Source of the DNA: Streptomyces griseicoloratus
GTDB taxonomy: Bacteria > Actinomycetota > Actinomycetes > Streptomycetales > Streptomycetaceae
Direction of reading: 5' to 3'
DNA length: 64,000 nt
Assembly: GCF_014534645.1 (NCBI RefSeq)
Contig: NZ_JACVQF010000222.1
Location: 91,201 to 155,200, forward strand
Shown here: piece after piece, positions 1 to 8,378 of the stretch
How positions within the stretch are numbered: the stretch's first letter is position 1
Layout of the letters: every line of letters begins with the position of its first letter
Made by a program: the position numbers and the translations under genes
The notes under the pieces: model-generated
What the model was told of the DNA's origin: nothing
Seen by the model: the letters and a program-made list of their open reading frames with translations, nothing else
Database searches by the model: none

Positions 1-361
1 TGCCCTCGTAGGCCTCCACGCCCTCGGTGCGGATCTTCTCCAGCAGCAGTTCGTTCTTCCGGTTGCCGATGCCGTGGACCGTCCGCGCGTCCGGCGGGTC
101 GTCGGGTCCGCCCTCGGGCAGCTCGATGCCGCGGGAGGCCAGGAAGGAGCGCACGCCGTCGGCGCGGGGGCGGCCGTCGACGTACTCGTCGTAGTCGGAG
201 TCGGTGAAGGGACGGAAGTCCCCGCCCCCGCGTTCGCGCAGGAACGCGTCGAAGGTCTCCTTCCAGGCCGCGGCGTGCACCACCGCCGTCCGGGTGACGA
301 CCCCGTCGAGGTCGAAGAGGCAGGCCCGGATGCCGTCGGGAAGTCCCAGCTGCGTCGTCAT
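1..361 (-). CDS. HAD-superfamily hydrolase, beta-phosphoglucomutase type (3' end off window)
   Basis: The reverse frame starts at an ATG at 361 and stays open to the left edge, so only the N-terminal 120 residues or so are visible. The HAD motif I sequence FDLDGVVT lies about 14 residues in; its two Asp residues are the nucleophile and the acid/base. Following residues fit the helical cap of beta-phosphoglucomutase-like phosphatases and mutases, including a DGRPRADGVRSFL stretch typical of that family. Such enzymes act in the cytoplasm on phosphosugars and often sit next to disaccharide phosphorylases, which would lie outside this window. It is divergent from the kinase at 459. Confidence 0.85.
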   Translation of the reverse strand, partial: MTTQLGLPDGIRACLFDLDGVVTRTAVVHAAAWKETFDAFLRERGGGDFRPFTDSDYDEYVDGRPRADGVRSFLASRGIELPEGGPDDPPDARTVHGIGNRKNELLLEKIRTEGVEAYEG

Positions 362-458
362 ACCCGACACAGTTCCCCGCGGGGAGCCGTCCCATCAGGT
401 GTACGTACGACAGGTGCTCCCCGGAGGGCGCCGCCCGGCGGGTGACACACTCTGCTGT

Positions 459-1184
459 GTGCCGCTGACTTTCGACGACCTCCTTGCCCGGGCCCGTTCC
501 CTCCCGCGGGGCGGGCGGCGCGCGATCCTCGGCGTCGCCGGCAGCCCGGGCGCCGGCAAGTCCACGCTCGCCGAGCACCTGGTGCGGGAACTGAACGCGG
601 AGGGCGGCGTGCCGTGGGTGGCGCACGTGCCCATGGACGGCTTCCACCTGGCCGACGCCGAACTGGACCGGCTCGGGCGCCGGGAGCGCAAGGGCGCACC
701 CGACACGTTCGACGCGGCCGGGTACGCGGCACTGCTGCGGCGCCTGCGCGAGGAGGACGGCGACGACGTGGTGTACGCGCCGGCCTTCGAGCGGGTGCTG
801 GAGCAGCCGGTCGCCGGGGCCGTCCCCGTGCCGCCGGCGGCCCGGCTGGTCGTGACCGAGGGCAACTACCTGCTGCTGGCCGACGGCGCCTGGGCGCGGG
901 TGCGGCCGCACCTGGACGAGGTGTGGTTCTGCGAGGTGGACGAGCGCGAGCGGGTACGCCGGCTGGTGGCGCGCCACGAGGAGTTCGGCAAGTCCCACGA
1001 GGAAGCGGTGGCATGGGTGCTGGGCACGGACCAGCGCAACGCCGACCTCGTGGCCGGCACCCGGGACCGCGCCGACCTCGTCGTACCGGCGACGGCGCTG
1101 CCGCCCGCGGGTCCGGCGGCGGGAGAGACCCGCGCGTCCTCGGCGGTGCGCGGCGCCCGGGGCCGGCACGGCCTGCCGCTGTGA
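459..1184 (+). CDS. Nucleoside/nucleotide kinase family protein (uridine kinase-like P-loop)
   Basis: The protein has 241 residues from a GTG start. The frame is open further upstream, but that part overlaps the divergent HAD gene and its promoter region, so I prefer 459. A Walker A motif, GSPGAGKS, lies at residues 28-35, followed by a PMDGFHLAD motif near residue 60, as in uridine kinase and pantothenate kinase-like proteins. The family phosphorylates small nucleoside-like or sugar substrates with ATP; the substrate here is unknown. The last 25 residues are low complexity. It is probably monocistronic, divergent from the HAD gene. Confidence 0.8.
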   Translation: MPLTFDDLLARARSLPRGGRRAILGVAGSPGAGKSTLAEHLVRELNAEGGVPWVAHVPMDGFHLADAELDRLGRRERKGAPDTFDAAGYAALLRRLREEDGDDVVYAPAFERVLEQPVAGAVPVPPAARLVVTEGNYLLLADGAWARVRPHLDEVWFCEVDERERVRRLVARHEEFGKSHEEAVAWVLGTDQRNADLVAGTRDRADLVVPATALPPAGPAAGETRASSAVRGARGRHGLPL

Positions 1185-1341
1185 GCCGCACATCCGGTCC
1201 GGCGGGGCGGAGCGGATGCGCGGCTCGCCCGCCGGCCGGATCGCCGCGGGCGGCAGCCGGCCGGACGTGGCCGGCGGTGTCCGTCGCCCGGGGACCCGGC
1301 GGGCCGGCGGTGCCCGCGGCGCCGCCGGGCGGACGGGCGGG

Positions 1342-1503
1342 TCACTCCTCGGCGTAGTCGTCGGGGCGCACCCGGGCCTCCTCCAGGGCCTCGCGCATCG
1401 TGCGGCCGGTGGCACCCTGCCGGCGGGACGCGCTCTCCTCACGCTCGTCGGGGATGTCGTCGGTGGCCTCGGTCTTGGGCCGGTTCTCTTCCGGGACGGT
1501 CAT
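1342..1503 (-). CDS. Small acidic hypothetical protein (53 aa)
   Basis: A short reverse frame encodes a very charged protein rich in Glu, Asp and Arg, with no membrane segment or recognisable fold. The ATG at 1503 is chosen because a GAGGGAG ribosome-binding site lies 8 bases upstream; an in-frame ATG at 1542 has no such site. The product begins MTVPEENRPK and ends DDYAEE. I do not recognise the family. Coding bias is consistent with a real gene. It is divergent from the RpiR regulator. Confidence 0.5.
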   Translation of the reverse strand: MTVPEENRPKTEATDDIPDEREESASRRQGATGRTMREALEEARVRPDDYAEE

Positions 1504-1662
1504 GACGGGGGCTCCCTCGTCCGTCGTGTCGGGATCTTCCAAGGCGGCGGGTTCCCCTCAGGGGCCACGGCCATCCCTCCGCGGCGGGCGTCGGCGACGG
1601 CCCTGGTGAGCGGGGTCGGTGAGCTATGTTGAACCTCCGTGGGAGACAAAGGAGGCGCACCC

Positions 1663-2580
1663 GTGCCATCGCCGCAGCAGGCACGCGCGCAGGCATCAGC
1701 GATCACCTCGGGACGGACCGCGCCGGAGGCGGAGGTCTCCCCGACGGCCCAGCTCCGGACGCTGTTCGACCGGCCCCGCCTCTCCCCGGGGCAGCGGCGC
1801 ATCGCCCAGTACCTGATCGAGCACCTCACCGAAGCGGCGTTCCTGTCGATCACGGATCTCGCCGACCGCGTCGGCGTGAGCCAGCCGTCGGTGACGCGGT
1901 TCGCCTCGGCGGTCGGCTTCAGCGGCTACCCGGCGCTGCGGGAGCGGCTGCAGACGATCGCGCTCGGCACCCGCTCCGGCGCCCCGGCGGAGGAGATGCG
2001 GGGCAACGAGCTGCAGGCCGCCGTGGACGCCGAGATCGAGAACCTGGAGAATCTGCGGCGCGACTTCGCCGATCCCGACCGGGTGATCGACATCGGCCGC
2101 AAGCTGGCCGCGTCGACCCCGCTGACCGTCCTCGGGCTGCGCATCTCCGTCTCGCTGGCCGAGTACTTCGCCTATGCCGCGCGCCGCGTCCACCCCGATG
2201 TGCGCCTGGTGACCCGGGGCGGCAGCGTCGCCTACGACGCCCTGCTGCAGTCCCGTGAGGCGGGGGGCACCTGGGTGCTGGCGTTCTCCATGCCGCGGCA
2301 CGCCCAGGAGACGCTCACCGCGGTGCGGGTGGCGCGCGGCGCCGGACTCAGGGTGGCGCTGATCACCGACCTGGCGCTGGGTCCGGTGGTGGACGAGGCC
2401 GACGTCACCTTCGCCACCGGTACGGGGTCACGGCTGGTCTTCGACTCCTACGCCGCGCCGGGCGTGATGTGCTCCGCACTGCTGCAGGCCATGACGGACG
2501 CCGATCCGGAGCGGACGCAGGCCCGGCTGGAGGAGTACGAACAGCTCGCGGACCAGCACCAGTTCTTCCTCCGCGACTGA
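1663..2580 (+). CDS. MurR/RpiR-family transcriptional regulator
   Basis: The protein has 305 residues. The GTG at 1663 is preceded by AAAGGAGG, so it is preferred over the upstream in-frame GTG at 1639. Residues about 30-105 form an RpiR-type helix-turn-helix containing SITDLADRVGVSQPSVTRFA. Residues about 125-270 resemble a SIS phosphosugar-binding domain, with the segment VLGLRISVSLAEYFAYA. Family members sense phosphosugars and repress or activate sugar catabolism genes. No sugar operon adjoins it; the HAD and kinase genes to the left could be functionally related, but this is inference. Confidence 0.85.
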   Translation: MPSPQQARAQASAITSGRTAPEAEVSPTAQLRTLFDRPRLSPGQRRIAQYLIEHLTEAAFLSITDLADRVGVSQPSVTRFASAVGFSGYPALRERLQTIALGTRSGAPAEEMRGNELQAAVDAEIENLENLRRDFADPDRVIDIGRKLAASTPLTVLGLRISVSLAEYFAYAARRVHPDVRLVTRGGSVAYDALLQSREAGGTWVLAFSMPRHAQETLTAVRVARGAGLRVALITDLALGPVVDEADVTFATGTGSRLVFDSYAAPGVMCSALLQAMTDADPERTQARLEEYEQLADQHQFFLRD

Positions 2581-2943
2581 CCGGTCCGGGCCCGGCCCCG
2601 GCCCGGCGGCCCGCACCTCCGGCCGCGACCGTGGTGCCGGTGCCCAGGTGGTCGGCGCAGACGGGGCCTTCCGCATCAAAGCAGGCATGAATGTTTTCAT
2701 ACGTCTTGCAAAGCCGACGGCATATATAAATACTGCTCACGGATCGCGACCCGGTCGTACCGGACCGCATCCGCACCCGCGCGAACATCCCGGTCCGCCG
2801 ACTCCTACCCGCTCCGGCGCGCCGGGACGTTCGGCCGGGCGTCGCCTGCGCGAGCGCCCGCGGCGGTCCCGGTCATCCCCTAGGCCGGGGCCGCTGTCCT
2901 CCCACCCGTCGCACCACCCCGACGACGCCGCACACCGGAAGCG
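2581..2943. other. 363-base intergenic region with an AT-rich core
   Basis: No gene is supported here. A GC-rich stretch just after the regulator stop could fold into a terminator but has no clean stem. The striking part is an AT-rich island around 2690-2735, very unusual for this genome, containing TATATAAATACT. It probably holds the promoter for the gene at 2944. Confidence 0.5.
2706..2734 (+). promoter_or_regulatory. Candidate promoter for the 2944 gene
   Basis: TTGCAA at 2706-2711 and AATACT at 2729-2734 are separated by 17 bases, a fair match to a housekeeping-sigma promoter. It lies in the only AT-rich stretch of the intergenic region, about 210 bases before the next start. No operator is obvious. 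Confidence 0.3.
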
Positions 2944-3327
2944 ATGAACATGCCCCTGACGTCCACGCGCATCAGTCCGGACTGGCCGTGCCAGGTCAAG
3001 ACCCCCGGCAGCTACGACTGGGAGCGCTCGGCGGCCAAGTGGCTGCGCGAGCTGGTGCCCGCCCGGTACGCGGGCTACCCGGCGTTGATCCGGCACCCGG
3101 TGCTGCTCGCCCGTCACGCGCAGATCCAGGTGCAGCAGGAGATCCGGGTGGCCAGGACCGCCCTGCAGACGGCGCGGGCCGACCTGCCCCGGCTCGGTCT
3201 GCCCGAGTCGGTCATCGAGCACACCATCAAGCTGTACGCGGCGGAGGTCCTGCAGCTGCAGCACATCGCGCGCAGCGTGCGCGCGGTCACCGAGGCCCTG
3301 GTGGAGCGCGGTACCGCCGGACGGTGA
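2944..3327 (+). CDS. Conserved hypothetical protein (127 aa)
   Basis: A small soluble protein of unknown function, with no signal peptide or membrane segment. The N-terminal half contains WLRELVPARYAGYPALIRHP. The C-terminal half is amphipathic alpha-helix rich in Gln and Arg, so it is likely helical or coiled. The start may be the ATG at 2944 or the one at 2950, since the weak GGAAG site suits the second better. The gene is close to the ABM-domain gene (75 bases) and could be cotranscribed. No function is proposed. Confidence 0.6.
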   Translation: MNMPLTSTRISPDWPCQVKTPGSYDWERSAAKWLRELVPARYAGYPALIRHPVLLARHAQIQVQQEIRVARTALQTARADLPRLGLPESVIEHTIKLYAAEVLQLQHIARSVRAVTEALVERGTAGR

Positions 3328-3401
3328 CCGGCGGGGCCCGGCTGCCCCCGAGCCCGGCCGTCCCCGGCATGACCGGTCCGCCGCGTGGCACACGGAGGTG
3401 G

Positions 3402-3968
3402 ATGAGCACCAGCGAAGCACCCCACGGCGAGCCGGTGACCACGGTCCTCACCTGGGAGGTGCGCCCCGGCCGGGAACGGCAGTTCGAGGAGTGGACGCAC
3501 GGGATCACCCGGTGCGCCAGGCGGTTCCCGGGCAACGAGGGCGTCTCCTGGCTGCGTCCCGGACAGGGGCACCGCTACCACGTCCTGCTGCGCTGGTCCG
3601 ATCCGCACCGGCTCGCCGCCTGGCTGGAGTCCCCGGAGCGCGCCTCGTGGCACGCGCGGATCGCGGGCGTGGCCACGGAGATCGGCAGCGAACGGCAGTC
3701 GACGACCGGGATGGAGACCTGGTTCAGCCTTCCCGGGATCACCGTGCAGGCCCCGCCCCGGTGGAAGATGGTGCTCACCACCTTCCTCGGCGCCTATCCC
3801 TTCACGTTCCTCATCCAGTGGCTCGTGCTGCCGCGGACGGCCGACTGGCCGCTGCCGCTGCGGGCCGCCGTGCTCCCGCTGGTGCTGCTGCCGATTCTGA
3901 CGTACCTGGTCATGCCGCGTCTGAGCCGGCTGCTGAGGCTGTGGCTTTACCGGCCGCCCGAGGGCTGA
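3402..3968 (+). CDS. Antibiotic biosynthesis monooxygenase (ABM)-domain protein with membrane tail
   Basis: The protein has 188 residues from an ATG preceded by CGGAGG. Residues about 10-100 match the ABM ferredoxin-like fold: a TTVLTWEVRPGRERQFEEW opening, and later HVLLRWSDP. Residues about 120-180 hold two hydrophobic segments, with TFLGAYPFTFLIQWLVLP and then VLPLVLLPILTYLVMPRLS, so the C-terminus is membrane-embedded. This arrangement occurs in a conserved bacterial family of unknown substrate; despite the name, it is not evidence of antibiotic synthesis here. Confidence 0.75.
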   Translation: MSTSEAPHGEPVTTVLTWEVRPGRERQFEEWTHGITRCARRFPGNEGVSWLRPGQGHRYHVLLRWSDPHRLAAWLESPERASWHARIAGVATEIGSERQSTTGMETWFSLPGITVQAPPRWKMVLTTFLGAYPFTFLIQWLVLPRTADWPLPLRAAVLPLVLLPILTYLVMPRLSRLLRLWLYRPPEG

Positions 3969-4048
3969 GCACCGGCTCCGCCGGGGCCCCGGGAATCGAG
4001 TGACGAAAAGCCGGTCAACGCATGCGGTCCATGTGCGATGCTCGTCGC

Positions 4049-6433
4049 GTGACGAGCGAACACGCCATGCCGGCGGGTTCCGGCGCGGCCACGCCGGCCG
4101 AGGTCGTCGCCCGGCAGCGTGCCGAGATGGACCGGCTGCACGACCTGGCCGCGGCGAACGCCGTCGTGGAGCGGGCCAAGGGCGCGGTCATGGCGCTGAC
4201 CGGGGGCACGGCCGAGGCCGCGCACGAGACGCTGACGCAGCGGGCGAAGGCGGCGCGGCACACGCTGCTGGAGGAGTGCTGGATCACGCTCGGCACGCTG
4301 ATCCCGCCGCTGCCCGGCGCCCCGGATCCGGCGGTGACCGCGTCCGACGACACCGCCGGCCGGCCCTCCGCGCCGGAGGCCGCATCGCCCGCTCTCGCCC
4401 GCCTCGCCCGCGACCTGCTCGGCGTCGGCTCCCCCCGGGAACTCGCCCGGTGCCTGCTGGAGCGGCTGGGGCCGGACGTCGGCGCCGACGCGGTCCTGCT
4501 CCACGCCCTGCCCGTCTCGGGCCCTCCCGTACTGGCCGGGCACGCCGGCCTCGACGACGCGTCGGCCACCGAGTGGGACCGGATACCGACGCCGGGCGGG
4601 ACGTCGGTGCTGAACGCGCTGCGGAACGGGGAACCGCGCTGGCAGGAGCACGGGGAGCGGGCCGGCGGGCGCCCGCCGGCCGGCGATCCGCCCGGGACGT
4701 GGCGCTCCCGGGCCTGGCTGCCCCTGCCGCCGGAAAGGCCGGCCGAGATGTGCCTCGGGGTCCTGCGCCGCCGCGGCGGATCCTTCACGCCCGGCGACCG
4801 CGCGTACCTGCGGGCCGTCGCCCGGCTGTGCGCCGGGCGCCTGCGCGCCTTCGACCCCCCGCCGCGGCCCGACGCGAGCGGTGCCGCCGACGCCGTACGG
4901 CAGGTGTTCGACGCGCTGCCGCTGCCGGCGTTGCTGCTCACCCCGGTACGAGCGGCCTCCGGGAAGGTGCGGGACTTCCGGATCGACGCCGTGACGCCGC
5001 GGGCCGGCGACGTCGTCGGCACCGCCGCCGGCCTGGTCGGCCGGCGGCTCCTGGAGTGCCTGCCGGCGGCGGCCGGCGAACCGCTGTGGCAGGGCTGCCT
5101 GCGCACACTGGCCACCGGGGAGCCGTACGAGGCCGAGTCGTCCCGCTGCCCCGGGGCGGAGGCCGGCCCGGAGCCGTCCATGTACTCGGTGCGGGTGACG
5201 GCGCTGGACGGTGCGCTGCTGCTGGCCTGGATCCGGCACGACCCGTCCGACCGGCAGCGGCAGCGGCTGGCGGATCTGCAGCGACTGGGCAACCTCGGCT
5301 GGGCCGACTGGAACCTGGTCACCCACGAGGCCGACTGGTCCGCCCAGGTCTACGCCATACTCGGCCGGGACCCCGCCCGTGGCCCGCTCCCGCTCACCGG
5401 CCTTGACCGGCTCGCGCTGCCCGACGACGCGCCCGCGCTGGCCCGCGCCCTGCGCGCCCTGGTGGGCGAGGGCAGGCCGTGCGACGTCCCGTTCCGCACC
5501 CGGACCCCGGCCGGTGTCCGGCATCTGCGGATCGTCGCCGAGGCCGCGACGGACGCCGACGGCCGGCCCGTCGAGGTGCACGGCTTCGTGCAGGACCTGA
5601 CCGCGCGGCGCAGGGTGGAACTGGCGCTGGTCGAGAGCGAACAGGCGATACTGACGCAGCACGACGTCCTGCTGGCCGAGCAGACGCTGGCCGCCCGGCT
5701 GCAGCACGCGCTCCTGCCGCTGCCCCAGCGGCCCGTGCGGCCGGCCGGACTGCGCGTCGAGGTCGCCTATCTGCCCGCGCAGTCGGGACTCCAGGTCGGC
5801 GGCGACTGGTTCAGCGCCATAGAACTGCCGGACGGCGACGCCCTCTTCGTGGTCGGCGACGTCGCCGGTCACGGCGTGGACGCCGTCGCCACCATGGCCC
5901 AGCTCCGCTTCACCGCCAAGGGCATGGTCATCACGGGTTCGTCGCTGACCGGCGCCCTGGCCCGGCTCAACACGCTGCTGCTGCACTCCCGGGACTCCCA
6001 CGGCACCGCGACCATGGTCCTGGCCCGCTTCGATCCCGCCCGGCGCCGTCTGCTGTGGGCGCAGGCCGGGCATCCCCCGCCGTTGCTGCTGCGCGACGGC
6101 GAGGCGCGCTTCCTGGACCGGCCGGGCGGCATGCTGCTCGGGGCGAGCACCACCCCGGTCTACGAGGAGGCGGAGTGCCTTCTGGAGCCGGGAGACCGCC
6201 TCATCCTGTACACGGACGGGCTGGTCGAGAGGCCCCCGGAGAACATCGACCGCGGTCTGGCGCGGCTCGCGGCGTCCGCCGCCCACCGCTCGGGCGAACC
6301 GGCCTCCCTGGAACGGCTCCTGGCCGCGATGCTGGACGGGGAACGGCGGGACGACGTCTGCGTCCTCGACATCCAGGTGCCGGACGACGGGGCCCGGGGC
6401 GGGTCCGGGGACGCGGGTCAGTCCACCGGGTGA
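4049..6433 (+). CDS. SpoIIE-type PP2C phosphatase with ANTAR-like, GAF and PAS sensor regions
   Basis: A protein of about 794 residues. The start is uncertain: ATGs lie at 4022 and 4031, and the GTG at 4049 is chosen because TGCGATGCT just upstream resembles a -10 element of a leaderless message. Residues about 25-80 (ERAKGAVMALTGGTAEAAHE) resemble an ANTAR RNA-binding or dimerisation helix set. Residues about 100-260 look GAF-like and about 270-530 PAS-like. The C-terminal 240 residues are a SpoIIE phosphatase with VGGDWFSAIELPDG, GDVAGHGVDA and RRDDVCVLDI, keeping the metal-binding Asp residues. Such proteins dephosphorylate anti-anti-sigma factors in stress signalling. Confidence 0.85.
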   Translation: MTSEHAMPAGSGAATPAEVVARQRAEMDRLHDLAAANAVVERAKGAVMALTGGTAEAAHETLTQRAKAARHTLLEECWITLGTLIPPLPGAPDPAVTASDDTAGRPSAPEAASPALARLARDLLGVGSPRELARCLLERLGPDVGADAVLLHALPVSGPPVLAGHAGLDDASATEWDRIPTPGGTSVLNALRNGEPRWQEHGERAGGRPPAGDPPGTWRSRAWLPLPPERPAEMCLGVLRRRGGSFTPGDRAYLRAVARLCAGRLRAFDPPPRPDASGAADAVRQVFDALPLPALLLTPVRAASGKVRDFRIDAVTPRAGDVVGTAAGLVGRRLLECLPAAAGEPLWQGCLRTLATGEPYEAESSRCPGAEAGPEPSMYSVRVTALDGALLLAWIRHDPSDRQRQRLADLQRLGNLGWADWNLVTHEADWSAQVYAILGRDPARGPLPLTGLDRLALPDDAPALARALRALVGEGRPCDVPFRTRTPAGVRHLRIVAEAATDADGRPVEVHGFVQDLTARRRVELALVESEQAILTQHDVLLAEQTLAARLQHALLPLPQRPVRPAGLRVEVAYLPAQSGLQVGGDWFSAIELPDGDALFVVGDVAGHGVDAVATMAQLRFTAKGMVITGSSLTGALARLNTLLLHSRDSHGTATMVLARFDPARRRLLWAQAGHPPPLLLRDGEARFLDRPGGMLLGASTTPVYEEAECLLEPGDRLILYTDGLVERPPENIDRGLARLAASAAHRSGEPASLERLLAAMLDGERRDDVCVLDIQVPDDGARGGSGDAGQSTG

Positions 6434-6906
6434 CCGGGCCGGATGGTGCGGGCATCGCTGAGCCTCAGCAGCGGCCGGCCGGGCGTGTCCCGCCCGCCCC
6501 ACTCGACGGGCTCCAGGACGAAGCCGGTGTGGTCGCCCCCTCCCGCGCGCCGCACCACCCGGCCGACGAACCACGACTCGGCGTCCTCCAGTACGACGGC
6601 CCCGCCGTACCCCTGCCGCCGGCGCACGCTCCGGAACTTGTCGACCCGGTCGCCGGTCTGCCCGCCGAACAGCTCCGCCAGAGCGCGCTGTTCACGGGCG
6701 AGCAGATGGACGGCCAGGACGTCCGCGGACCGCGCCACCCGGTACGTCCGGTTGACCTCGGACAGCCATACGACGAACCGCACGGGTTCGATGGAGCACT
6801 GGGAGGCGAACCCGACGAGGCAGCCCGCCCGCTCCCCGCCCGCCGCGGCCGTCACCACGCACATGTCCGGGTCGAGCCGGCCGAGGAACGCCTCCATGTC
6901 CGCCAT
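6418..6906 (-). CDS. Flavin reductase family protein
   Basis: The protein has 162 residues and is of flavin reductase-like FMN-binding split-barrel type. Typical features are MCVVTAAAGGERAGCLVGFASQ near the N-terminus, which in the family contacts FMN, and the C-terminal HTGFVLEPVEW, the usual histidine segment. The start is the ATG at 6906, with 6900 an alternative. Family members supply reduced flavin to monooxygenases or reduce diffusible substrates. The 3' end overlaps the phosphatase gene by 16 bases, tail to tail. It follows the ATP-grasp gene by 19 bases and is probably in the same operon. Confidence 0.8.
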   Translation of the reverse strand: MADMEAFLGRLDPDMCVVTAAAGGERAGCLVGFASQCSIEPVRFVVWLSEVNRTYRVARSADVLAVHLLAREQRALAELFGGQTGDRVDKFRSVRRRQGYGGAVVLEDAESWFVGRVVRRAGGGDHTGFVLEPVEWGGRDTPGRPLLRLSDARTIRPGHPVD

Positions 6907-6925
6907 GCTAGGCAGACGGGGCGGA

Positions 6926-7762
6926 TCAGGCAGCCAGGAGGCGCCGCAGGGCGCTTCGCAACGCGGTGACGAAGGCGTCCCTGCCCGGCTCGTCGAGGGC
7001 GTCCAGCGACAGGTACGGGTTGAGGTCCTCCAGCTCGACGAGCAGCAGCTCGCCGCCGGGCGCGCGGCAGGCGTCGACACGCTGGACGCCGTGGTCGATG
7101 CCGTTCCACTCGATGAACCGACGGGCGAACTCCAGATCCTCGGCGGTGGCCTCGTAGGGCTCCAGCTGCCAGCGCCGGTCGGGGTGCGGCGCGTACAGGG
7201 CGTACTGGAAGTCGTGGTCGACGAAGTAGAACGAGACCTCGTAGGCGAAGTCGACGCGGGGCTGGACGAGGACGTCCCCGGCCTCGGCGCTCACCGCCTC
7301 GCGCACGCGGTCCGCGGACACGATCCGCAGCCCTATGGAGTCGGCGCCCAGTTTCGGCTTGACGACGTACTGGTCGGCCGCCGGCAGGCGGTGCAGGTCC
7401 TCCGGGCGGTCGACGGTGGGGATGACCGGGTGGCCGGCCGCGGTCAGGTCCAGCAGGTACTGCTTGCCCGCCATGTCGGCCCTGCCGGTGAGCTGGTTGT
7501 AGACGCGGGCGCCACACTCGGCCGCGCGCTCGCGGAAGGCGTCGTAGGCGTCCCGGTGGCCCAGGACGGGGCCGCTGTTGCGGACGACCACGGCGTCGAA
7601 GGCGTCCAGCAGCGCGGCCGCGTCCCGGGGGTGACACAGCGCCAGGTCGAAGTCCTCACGCAGGCGCGAGGTCAGGAAGATGTCCTCGTCGCAGTAGCGC
7701 CGCCCGCGCGCCTGGTAGGCGAGGTCGGTGACGTACAGGATGCGGGGGCGGGCGGACGGCAT
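6926..7762 (-). CDS. ATP-grasp family protein
   Basis: The protein has 278 residues from an ATG with AGAGGAG upstream. It has an N-terminal Rossmann-like region beginning RPRILYVTDLAYQARGRRY. An ATP-grasp core follows, with QYVVKPKLGADSIGLR (the phosphate- and adenine-binding lysine strand) and ELEDLNPYLSLD near the end, where acidic and Asn residues bind magnesium. It resembles RimK/GSH synthetase-like ligases that join an acyl group to an amine. The substrate is unknown. It is expressed divergently from the Zn-ribbon gene, across a region with three palindromic sites. Confidence 0.75.
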   Translation of the reverse strand: MPSARPRILYVTDLAYQARGRRYCDEDIFLTSRLREDFDLALCHPRDAAALLDAFDAVVVRNSGPVLGHRDAYDAFRERAAECGARVYNQLTGRADMAGKQYLLDLTAAGHPVIPTVDRPEDLHRLPAADQYVVKPKLGADSIGLRIVSADRVREAVSAEAGDVLVQPRVDFAYEVSFYFVDHDFQYALYAPHPDRRWQLEPYEATAEDLEFARRFIEWNGIDHGVQRVDACRAPGGELLLVELEDLNPYLSLDALDEPGRDAFVTALRSALRRLLAA

Positions 7763-7817
7763 GGGGACTCCTCTGGGCTGGTCGCACGTGATCGTATGCG
7801 AGCCGCGCCCCGCCGAG

Positions 7818-7881
7818 GGCACTCGGTGCGGCCCCCCGGAAGTGATGGTACTGAGTGCCTTTACGGGCGGCACTCAGTGCC
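7818..7881. promoter_or_regulatory. Three copies of a 13-bp palindrome, probable repressor operator array
   Basis: Copies are GGCACTCGGTGCG (7818-7830), GGTACTGAGTGCC (7847-7859) and GGCACTCAGTGCC (7869-7881). The last two also form a near-perfect 14-bp inverted repeat across a 9-base loop. They lie in the divergent region between the ATP-grasp and Zn-ribbon genes; CATACGCT just after the third copy could be the -10 element for 7958. A TetR-type dimeric regulator is the likely ligand, but no regulator gene is adjacent. Confidence 0.6.
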
Positions 7882-7957
7882 ATACGCTGTGGTCGTGCAC
7901 GGTGGCACGGCGCACCGCGCACGCGCGATTCCGGCCGAGCGCAGGGAGTTGACCAGC

Positions 7958-8371
7958 GTGTACCAGCATTCAGGAAGCGTGGCCCGGCAGACGGCCGGCT
8001 CCGCGACGGGTCTGCTCGACCCCGGGACCCCGGACACCGAGGCCATCCTCTACCAGCGCTGCACCTGGTGCGGCACCGCCATGTACCACCGGCTGCTGTG
8101 TCCGGTGTGCCGGGGCAGCGACCTGCGGACGGAACGGAGCGAGGGCACGGGGACGGTGCGCCACTCCACGGTCGTGCACCGCAACACGCCGGCCGCGCGC
8201 AACGTGTCCCTGATCGAGATGGCCGAGGGTTTCGTCCTGCGCGGGAGGGTGATGGGGCCGCCCATCGGCATCCACAGCGGCGACCGGGTGCGGCTGTCCA
8301 CCGCCAAGGACCCGGTGCGGGGCGAGCCGGTCTTCCAGCTGGTCGACGAGACGTACCGGGCCTGGACCTGA
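7958..8371 (+). CDS. Zn-ribbon / OB-fold (DUF35-like) protein
   Basis: The protein has 137 residues from a GTG with AGGGAG upstream. Residues about 32-52 form a zinc ribbon, CTWCGTAMYHRLLCPVC (C-x2-C then C-x2-C). An OB-fold half follows, with TVRHSTVVHRNTPAARNVSL and VLRGRVMGPP. DUF35 proteins accompany thiolase- or ketosynthase-like condensing enzymes and acyl-CoA metabolism, but no such partner adjoins this one. Transcription is probably controlled from the triple palindrome upstream, together with the divergent ATP-grasp operon. Confidence 0.75.
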   Translation: MYQHSGSVARQTAGSATGLLDPGTPDTEAILYQRCTWCGTAMYHRLLCPVCRGSDLRTERSEGTGTVRHSTVVHRNTPAARNVSLIEMAEGFVLRGRVMGPPIGIHSGDRVRLSTAKDPVRGEPVFQLVDETYRAWT

Positions 8372-8378
8372 CAGCCCG

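Noticed and set aside
3402-3968. Antibiotic monooxygenase of a biosynthetic cluster
   Set aside because: The ABM domain is followed by membrane helices and has no biosynthetic neighbours, so it is a general conserved family.
3947-6574. An 875-codon minus-strand open frame opposite the SpoIIE phosphatase gene
   Set aside because: The translation is repetitive Gly/Arg/Gln sequence with no motif, and the plus strand has clear phosphatase motifs.
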